5,803 nt of DNA, taken from the NCBI GenBank assembly GCA_943324575.2, contig CALPMD020000096.1:1-5803 (forward strand). The letters are read 5' to 3'. The notes under the pieces were generated by a model. That model was not told where the DNA came from. It saw only the letters and a program-made list of their open reading frames with translations, and did not search any database. The position numbers were made by a program, and so were the translations under genes. Source of the DNA: Akkermansia muciniphila (GTDB lineage Bacteria; Verrucomicrobiota; Verrucomicrobiia; Verrucomicrobiales; Akkermansiaceae). Shown piece after piece: positions 1 through 5,803 of the stretch (positions within the stretch are counted from its first letter, which is position 1; every line of letters begins with the position of its first letter).

Positions 1-532
1 ACACTTTGACGGCCAGTTGTTCGCGGAAGCCTTTGGTGGTGTCACCTTTGTGCTGCTTCATCTCTTCGATCACCCGTGGGTAGTCAGCGGGATCAACGAT
101 CACAGTGACGCTGGCGTGGTTTTTGGCCGCGCTGCGCAGCATCGATGGGCCGCCGATGTCGATTTTCTCAATCGCTTCTGCCAGTGTGACGTTCGGCTTG
201 GCGACGGTTTCTTCGAACGGATAGAGATTCACCACCACCAGATCGATCGGTGGAATGTCATTGGCCTTGGCTTGGGCGATGTGCGACGCGTCGTCGCGGC
301 GTTGCAGCAGTCCGCCGTGGACTTTCGGGTGCAAGGTCTTCAAGCGGCCGTCGAAAAGCTCGGGCGCACCGGTGAACTCGGAGACGTCGATCACGGGCAA
401 GCCTGCCTCGCGCAGGGTCACCGAGGTGCCGCCGGTGGAAAGCAGTTCCACTCCCATTTCGTGGAGTTCCTTGGCAAATTCGGCCAAGCCGGTTTTATCA
501 GAGACAGAGAGAAGAGCGCGGGTGATAGGCAT
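1..532 (-). CDS. purH: Bifunctional AICAR transformylase / IMP cyclohydrolase, N-terminal part (cut by window edge)
   Basis: Cytoplasmic enzyme for the last two steps of de novo purine synthesis: formylation of AICAR with 10-formyl-THF, then ring closure of FAICAR to IMP. The visible 177 residues cover most of the N-terminal MGS-like IMP cyclohydrolase domain. The full protein is normally about 510-530 aa, so roughly two thirds lie left of base 1. Visible motifs are [10 protein letters not shown] (7-16), STGGT (32-36), [14 protein letters not shown] (61-74), VNLYPFEET (101-109) and [15 protein letters not shown] (124-138). Tyr104, Asp125 and Lys137 sit where the vertebrate enzyme has its cyclohydrolase residues, so the domain should be active. 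The start is the ATG at 532-530, where family homology begins. Upstream is only CCTTTCTT, with no Shine-Dalgarno motif. It is co-directional with the 122-aa gene about 130 bp upstream. The leader between them holds interleaved inverted repeats, described separately. Confidence 0.96.
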   Translation of the reverse strand, partial: MPITRALLSVSDKTGLAEFAKELHEMGVELLSTGGTSVTLREAGLPVIDVSEFTGAPELFDGRLKTLHPKVHGGLLQRRDDASHIAQAKANDIPPIDLVVVNLYPFEETVAKPNVTLAEAIEKIDIGGPSMLRSAAKNHASVTVIVDPADYPRVIEEMKQHKGDTTKGFREQLAVKV

Positions 533-558
533 AAGAAAGGTCGTTCGCGGAGTTGATA

Positions 559-619
559 GGGGTGGCGGACCAAATGCCCGTCACCACCCCCGCCGTAACC
601 AACTCGCCGCCGACGGGCA
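559..619 (-). promoter_or_regulatory. Interleaved inverted repeats in the purH 5' leader (possible pseudoknot or attenuator)
   Basis: Two inverted repeats overlap in A-B-A'-B' order on the purH sense strand. Pair A has 8-bp arms, TGCCCGTC (619-612) and GACGGGCA (582-575). Pair B has 7-bp arms, GGGGTGG (590-584) and CCACCCC (565-559). Each pair has an arm inside the loop of the other, so the RNA could form an H-type pseudoknot or two competing hairpins. The element lies 27-87 nt upstream of the purH ATG. It has no U-tract, so it is not an evident intrinsic terminator, and it lacks the conserved CCGCCUGGGC segment of the ZTP riboswitch. That it is regulatory is inference; GC-rich sequence can give such pairs by chance. 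Confidence 0.3.
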
Positions 620-664
620 AGCGGAATAGCTGAACATCCTCCGCGACCAAGACGACGAAGCGCC

Positions 665-1033
665 CTATTCCGCCGCGGGAGGCTTCTTGGTCTTGCGGCG
701 CAGGCCGCTCTTGCGTTCGCTTTTAGGGATGTAGCCCATGCTGCGGTAGAGTGCACTGTCTTCGCCATGACTGAGACTGCCACGCACGCCGTGTGCCATG
801 AGAATGAACAATTCGCGGGCGGCTTTGTCGGCCCGATCGCGGTCTATCCGCAGTCCCGCCAGCTTGGCATCCACCTCGATGAGGCTAGTCCGTATGCTCT
901 CCATTTCGGCGGTCGCCGCCTCGAATTCGGAGACAGTCATGCCGCCAAAGGAATCGTCCGGGGCCAGTTCGCGCCAAGCGCTGAGAAAAAGTTTCCGCCG
1001 CTCTAGCGGCTGGGGATAGTCGGCTCTGGCCAT
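665..1033 (-). CDS. Conserved hypothetical protein (122 aa) with C-terminal LYRSMGYIPKSERKSGL signature
   Basis: No function is known to me. The predicted protein has an N-terminal segment (1-35), then a charged, probably helical or coiled-coil stretch (about 36-80, rich in E/A/R/D). After that come AHGVRGSLSHGEDSALYRSMGY (80-101, split by motif: HGVRG 81-85, LYRSMGY 95-101) and the tail PKSERKSGLRRKTKK. The tail motif resembles a small-protein family I associate with Verrucomicrobiota and Planctomycetota, usually annotated hypothetical; this comes from memory. There is no signal peptide or membrane segment, so it is probably cytoplasmic. The basic C-terminus would allow nucleic-acid contact, but nothing shows it. 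I chose the ATG at 1033-1031 because the open frame upstream (to a TTG at 1132) encodes low-complexity Pro/Gln/Lys sequence. No Shine-Dalgarno is visible; the leader is C/A-rich. It lies between the 21-bp repeat array and purH and could be co-transcribed with purH. Confidence 0.8.
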   Translation of the reverse strand: MARADYPQPLERRKLFLSAWRELAPDDSFGGMTVSEFEAATAEMESIRTSLIEVDAKLAGLRIDRDRADKAARELFILMAHGVRGSLSHGEDSALYRSMGYIPKSERKSGLRRKTKKPPAAE

Positions 1034-1147
1034 GGGGTCTTGGGGCTTTGGGTTGGGTGGTTGGGGCTTGGTGACGCGATGTCCGCTGCAAGCAAGCGCA
1101 GCTAAGATGCTTGCGCCTTGAGGTTCAGTCAATGCAAAGCGGTATTC

Positions 1148-1315
1148 GATGGGTAAATCCTAATTTTGGATGGGTAAACTCCAGTTTCGGATGGGTAAAT
1201 CTTAATTTTGCATGGGTAAGTTTGTCTTTTAGATGGGTAAATTCAAAATTTGAATGGGTAAACTTCAATTTTGAATGGGTAAAATACAATTTTAGATGGG
1301 TAAATTCAGTTTTAC
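1148..1315. repeat. Tandem array of eight 21-bp AT-rich units with invariant ATGGGTAAA core
   Basis: Eight consecutive units of exactly 21 bp begin at 1148, 1169, 1190, 1211, 1232, 1253, 1274 and 1295. Each begins with (G/A/C)ATGGGTAAA; the only change within the 9-nt core is ATGGGTAAG in unit 4. The remaining 11 bases vary but stay AT-rich, most often ending in AATTTTG or a close relative. The last unit runs into the reverse complement of the core (TTTACCCATC, 1311-1320). The array is much more AT-rich than the flanking genes. The pitch equals two B-DNA helical turns, so all cores face one side of the helix. It is not a CRISPR: repeat and spacer are far too short. Possible roles are a protein-binding array, a transcribed structured repeat, or a passively expanded minisatellite. 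I cannot assign one. Confidence 0.95.
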
Positions 1316-1320
1316 CCATC
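1295..1320. repeat. Perfect 10-bp inverted repeat closing the 21-bp array
   Basis: GATGGGTAAA (1295-1304) and its exact reverse complement TTTACCCATC (1311-1320) flank a 6-nt loop, TTCAGT. The right arm is the only inverted copy of the array core in this interval. In a minus-strand transcript the inverted copy is made first and could pair with any of the eight following core copies. There is no T-run on either side, so it does not look like an intrinsic terminator. Confidence 0.9.
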
Positions 1321-1449
1321 GAACATAAGGCGCCGAAAGGCGAACATCGCTTTGCGGAAAGCATCCATGCACAGGCACAACGCCAACGAGGCTAGGAAAG
1401 CCTGAAGGCGCCTGTATCCGATCGCGAGTTACGGCCGTGGAGCGTCGTC

Positions 1450-3752
<2,303 letters not shown>

Positions 3753-3795
3753 TTGCTTCTTAAGTTAGACGATTGAATCAGCGACTTTAATGGGC

Positions 3796-3809
3796 TTGTG
3801 AATAACTTG
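3796..3809. repeat. 14-bp direct repeat, copy 1, with DnaA-box-like core
   Basis: TTGTGAATAACTTG occurs here and again, identically and in the same orientation, at 4108-4121. On the minus strand it contains TTATTCACA (3805-3797), an exact match to the DnaA-box consensus TTATNCACA. A second near-match, CTTTTCACA (3816-3808 on the minus strand), lies 11 bp away in the same orientation, next to an AT-rich stretch. DnaA binding is inferred from the motif alone. Confidence 0.6.
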
Positions 3810-4005
3810 TGAAAAGCCTTAAAAATCTGTTATTTTGATGGTTTTGCGTTCAGCGAGAAACTTTCTAGTGAGTGAGAGACGGTTAATACCCGTGGTCTGT
3901 TTGAGCAGGCCCGGTTGACGATGATGGATTCGCTTTGAGAGGCTGATTGATTTTCAAAAATCTGATAATGAATAAGTTGCGAAATACTTGGCGCGTTACT
4001 AACAC

Positions 4006-4029
4006 AGGTCGGAGGCTTGCTCTCCGCCT
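4006..4029. repeat. REP-like imperfect hairpin
   Basis: CGGAG (4010-4014) and CTCCG (4022-4026) enclose the 7-nt loop GCTTGCT. The stem is extended by AGG (4006-4008) and CCT (4027-4029), with one bulged T. It is GC-rich inside an otherwise AT-leaning intergenic region. The compact form resembles dispersed palindromic elements in many genomes. Whether it is repeated elsewhere cannot be seen in this window, and no T-run follows it. Confidence 0.4.
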
Positions 4030-4107
4030 CATCAAACCCGGATCATGCAAGAATGACGTGGCTGCCGAATCCGCGACGTGGGAGCGGAAAAGTGGCGTTG
4101 ACATCAA

Positions 4108-4121
4108 TTGTGAATAACTTG
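4108..4121. repeat. 14-bp direct repeat, copy 2, with DnaA-box-like core
   Basis: Identical to copy 1 at 3796-3809, 312 bp away. Its minus strand reads TTATTCACA at 4117-4109, again a perfect TTATNCACA match. A TTGACA hexamer lies just upstream at 4098-4103, but no matching -10 box follows at 16-18 bp, so I do not call a promoter here. Confidence 0.6.
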
Positions 4122-4275
4122 GGAGAATCTGCGGTATGGGATTGATACTTACGGCGAAATCGTAACGTTTCTGTTGGATTCTTTGCTTTACGCAGGGCTT
4201 GGAACTCTTCAGACAAGGTGCCTGCCAGCACTTAAATCACGCGGCAATTATCGAACCCACCCAAAAAATTCTATC

Positions 4276-4707
4276 ATGGACATCCAAATCGCTACTCTTT
4301 GTGACTTTGCCGCTGACTACAATGGCAAGCTCGTCATTTCCGGAACCTTCGACACTCTCGCCGCTCGTGCCTTGCCCGTCGTGCACCCATCGTGTGCGCT
4401 TGCCATGCGCTTCTGCTTCACGCCTGAGGATGCCGGCCGCCACAAGCTTTCGATCAACATCATCAACGAAGACGGCGAGTCGCTCGACCCGAACAACATG
4501 CCGATCGAGCCTGAGTTCGACGTGCAGCTGCCGAAGAACGTGCCGTTCCTGACGCGCAACATGGTGATGAATCTGCAAGGACTCCGCTTCGAAGAAGACG
4601 GCATCTATTCCATCGATATCGGTTGCGACGGTGAAGTTCTCGTTCGTCTGCCACTCCGCATCGTTCACGCGACTCAAGGCGCGAACGGTGAAACTAAAAT
4701 GGCGTAA
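4276..4707 (+). CDS. DUF6941-like protein of unknown function
   Basis: A 143-aa protein with no signal peptide or membrane segment, probably cytoplasmic. The N-terminal pattern MDIQIATLCDFAADYNGKL then GTFDT (about 24-28), a PxVHPSCALAMRF block (35-48), HKLSINIINEDG (56-67) and a C-terminal EDGIYSIDIGCDGE strand pair match what I remember of DUF6941. That is a small, mostly beta family with the pattern 'ADxxxxxxGKLxxxGxFD'. Its biochemical role is unknown. I chose the ATG at 4276-4278 because conserved sequence starts there; the frame upstream to 4174 reads as non-coding. The leader CCCACCCAAAAAATTCTATC has no Shine-Dalgarno. The SDR gene starts 27 bp after its stop, so the two are probably one transcript. 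That link does not reveal a shared function. Confidence 0.88.
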   Translation: MDIQIATLCDFAADYNGKLVISGTFDTLAARALPVVHPSCALAMRFCFTPEDAGRHKLSINIINEDGESLDPNNMPIEPEFDVQLPKNVPFLTRNMVMNLQGLRFEEDGIYSIDIGCDGEVLVRLPLRIVHATQGANGETKMA

Positions 4708-4734
4708 TTGGAAGGTGTGGTGTACGACTACGCC

Positions 4735-5538
4735 ATGCCTGCAACCGCTTCTTATTCTTGTGCCCTCGTCACCGGCGCCTCATCGGGTTTAGGCGAGGAG
4801 TTCGCTCTTCAAATCGCGCCACGGGTCGAAAAGCTCGTCCTCGTGGCGCGTCGCGAGACACTGTTAGTAGAACTGGCAGATCGGATTCGCGCTGAGTTGC
4901 CTCACGTTGAAGTGGCTGTTTTTGCGGCCGATCTGAACCGCAGTGCCGAGCGCGAACAGTTGCTGGAGCAATTATCGAGCAGAGGACTGCTGCCAGACCT
5001 GTTAGTTAATAACGCCGGTTTGGGCGATTATGGGGAATTTGCCTCGTCTGATTGGGGGAAGCTACAATCCATGCTCGGTGTCAACATCGAGGCGCTCACG
5101 CATCTAAGTCATCTACTGGTCCCTCAAATGATCGAGCGGGGCAGGGGGGCGATCATTCAGGTGAGTTCGCTGGCGAGCCTGATTCCGATTCCCGACTTTG
5201 CGGTGTACGCTGCGACGAAAGCCTACGTCACCAGTTTTTCGGAGGCGCTGCGCCTTGAGCTGCGCGAGCACCGGATTCCCGTGTTAGCGGTTTGCCCCGG
5301 TCCAGTCCGGACCGAGTTTGGCGAGGTAGCGCGCCGCGATCCGAATAAGAATATCCCCGCGAAGAAGTCGTTCTATGTGCCCAAGCAGCAGGTCGTGGCC
5401 GAGTCACTCGCCGCGTTACAGCGCGACGCGGCACGGATCTATCCGGGGTGGAAGACGGCAACGATCGCTTGGGTATTGTCGAATTTGCCGCGGGTCGTGC
5501 TGCGCTACGTGATGGGTTTCCGTCCGCGGCGCTCGTGA
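4735..5538 (+). CDS. Classical short-chain dehydrogenase/reductase (SDR), DltE/COG0300-like
   Basis: A 267-aa NAD(P)-dependent oxidoreductase with a Rossmann fold; the substrate is unknown. The cofactor motif TGASSGLG spans residues 13-20. ARR (38-40) after strand beta-2 suggests NADP(H) preference. Asp66 sits in AADL, the NNAG motif is at 92-95, and Asn117 is the structural or catalytic Asn. Ser145, Tyr158 and Lys162 complete the catalytic tetrad in VSSLAS...YAATK. PGPVRTEF (188-195) is the usual post-catalytic loop. The length suits classical SDRs, with a slightly long C-terminus (LSNLPRVVLRYVMGF, 248-262) that is hydrophobic and could touch membrane or lipid substrate. The ATG at 4735 fits the family start better than the TTG at 4708. 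A GGAAGG at 4710-4715 is too far away to serve as its ribosome site. It is the second gene of the DUF6941-SDR pair and ends 8 bp before a terminator. Related proteins are often called ketoacyl or 3-oxo reductases, but I would not assign that here. Confidence 0.95.
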   Translation: MPATASYSCALVTGASSGLGEEFALQIAPRVEKLVLVARRETLLVELADRIRAELPHVEVAVFAADLNRSAEREQLLEQLSSRGLLPDLLVNNAGLGDYGEFASSDWGKLQSMLGVNIEALTHLSHLLVPQMIERGRGAIIQVSSLASLIPIPDFAVYAATKAYVTSFSEALRLELREHRIPVLAVCPGPVRTEFGEVARRDPNKNIPAKKSFYVPKQQVVAESLAALQRDAARIYPGWKTATIAWVLSNLPRVVLRYVMGFRPRRS

Positions 5539-5543
5539 ATATG

Positions 5544-5579
5544 AAAAAAGCCGCCACGCGGGTCACGCATGGCGGCTTT
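5544..5579. terminator. Bidirectional intrinsic terminator between SDR and gltA
   Basis: A perfect 10-bp stem, AAAGCCGCCA (5547-5556) and TGGCGGCTTT (5570-5579), encloses a 13-nt loop. On the minus strand the stem runs directly into six T residues (complement of A5544-A5549), giving a strong rho-independent terminator for gltA. On the plus strand the stem ends in only TTT, so termination of the SDR transcript is probably weaker. The position between two convergent stop codons fits this role. Confidence 0.9.
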
Positions 5580-5600
5580 GATGAATGGGGCTAAAGAAAG

Positions 5601-5803
5601 TTAGGCGCGTTCGCTCATCGGCTTGTAGGTCCGCAGCGTTTCGCCAGTATAGATCTGGCGGGGCCGGGAAATACGGCTGTCGCGGTCGTCCATGACTTCC
5701 TTGTAGTTGGCGACCCAGCCCGGCATGCGACCGATGGCAAACATGACGGTGAACATGTCCATCGGGATACCGATGGCGCGCATGATGATGCCGCTGTAGA
5801 AAT
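5601..5803 (-). CDS. gltA: Citrate synthase, C-terminal end (cut by window edge)
   Basis: This enzyme condenses acetyl-CoA and oxaloacetate to citrate, the entry step of the TCA cycle. Only the last 67 residues are visible, ending at TAA (5603-5601). They show [18 protein letters not shown] followed by [14 protein letters not shown] and RPRQIYTG, the highly conserved C-terminal blocks of bacterial citrate synthases. The RPRQ arginine corresponds to the substrate-binding Arg407 of the E. coli enzyme. The catalytic Asp normally directly precedes FYSG and falls just outside the window. Paralogous 2-methylcitrate synthase shares this end, so that alternative is not fully excluded, but the nearby icd favours gltA. 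It ends in the strong terminator at 5544-5579, so it is not co-transcribed with icd from the same strand. Confidence 0.93.
   Translation of the reverse strand, partial: FYSGIIMRAIGIPMDMFTVMFAIGRMPGWVANYKEVMDDRDSRISRPRQIYTGETLRTYKPMSERA

Larger units (their letters stand above)
1034..1449. other. Non-coding interval between icd and the 122-aa gene
   Basis: This 416-base stretch is dominated by the 21-bp tandem array annotated separately. To the left (1034-1147) lie a T/G-rich segment and a small inverted repeat, GCAAGC (1092-1097) with GCTTGC (1109-1114), without a T-run. To the right (1321-1449) lie short GGCGCC palindromes and no convincing terminator for icd. Two frames stay open across the array (plus 1132-1395, minus 1364-1125), but this follows from a repeat length divisible by three, so I do not call a gene. 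Confidence 0.7.

Noticed and set aside
17..556. Plus-strand open frame of 179 aa at the left edge
   Set aside because: Antisense to purH, whose minus-strand product matches the family residue by residue.
533..664. ZTP (pfl) or purine riboswitch before purH
   Set aside because: The leader has paired segments but lacks the conserved pfl sequence blocks, including the CCGCCUGGGC pseudoknot segment, and lacks purine-aptamer loop motifs.
1148..1315. CRISPR array
   Set aside because: Repeat core of about 10 nt and period of 21 nt are too short, the spacers resemble each other, and no cas gene is present.
4098..4103. TTGACA as a -35 box for the DUF6941-SDR operon
   Set aside because: No acceptable -10 hexamer follows at 16-18 bp, and it lies more than 170 bp from the start codon.
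3883..4231. Short minus-strand open frames in the intergenic region (74 and 62 aa)
   Set aside because: Overlapping, low-information sequences crossing the hairpin and repeats. There is no family resemblance and no start signal.
4708..4734. TTG start for the SDR at 4708
   Set aside because: It follows directly on the stop of the previous gene. The extra nine residues (with the family start after them) do not look conserved, and the ATG at 4735 gives a normal SDR N-terminus.

Overview
The window looks like chromosomal DNA from a moderately GC-rich bacterium. Verrucomicrobiota, perhaps the Opitutae side, is the best guess. The guess rests on a small conserved protein ending in the LYRSMGYIPKSERKSGL signature, a DUF6941-like protein, a monomeric NADP isocitrate dehydrogenase, and the absence of Shine-Dalgarno motifs at all five visible gene starts. 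It is an inference from family memory, with no database search behind it.

Layout. The left edge holds the N-terminal third of purH (minus strand, cut at base 1). Upstream of it, also on the minus strand, is a 122-residue protein of unknown function. A 416-base non-coding stretch (1034-1449) follows. It contains an unusual AT-rich tandem array of eight exact 21-bp units, capped by one inverted copy of the repeat core. Next is a complete icd (minus, 741 aa). A 600-base gene-free, partly AT-rich region (3676-4275) carries a palindrome over the probable icd promoter, two exact 14-bp repeats that include perfect DnaA-box-like 9-mers, and a REP-like hairpin. Two plus-strand genes follow as a likely operon: a 143-aa DUF6941-like protein and a 267-aa classical short-chain dehydrogenase. 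A bidirectional terminator separates them from the C-terminal end of citrate synthase, gltA (minus, cut at the right edge).

Function. gltA and icd catalyse steps 1 and 3 of the oxidative TCA cycle. They lie about 2 kb apart on the same strand, with the DUF6941-SDR pair between them in the opposite orientation. purH catalyses the last two steps of IMP synthesis. All recognised genes are housekeeping or metabolic. I see no transposase, phage, toxin-antitoxin or defence gene.

The most interesting unexplained object is the 21-bp array at 1148-1320. Its 9-nt core, ATGGGTAAA, is almost invariant in all eight copies, while the other half of each unit drifts. The pitch is two DNA helical turns, and the last unit turns into the reverse complement of the core. 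This looks more like a nucleotide-level element (protein-binding array or structured RNA) than a gene.
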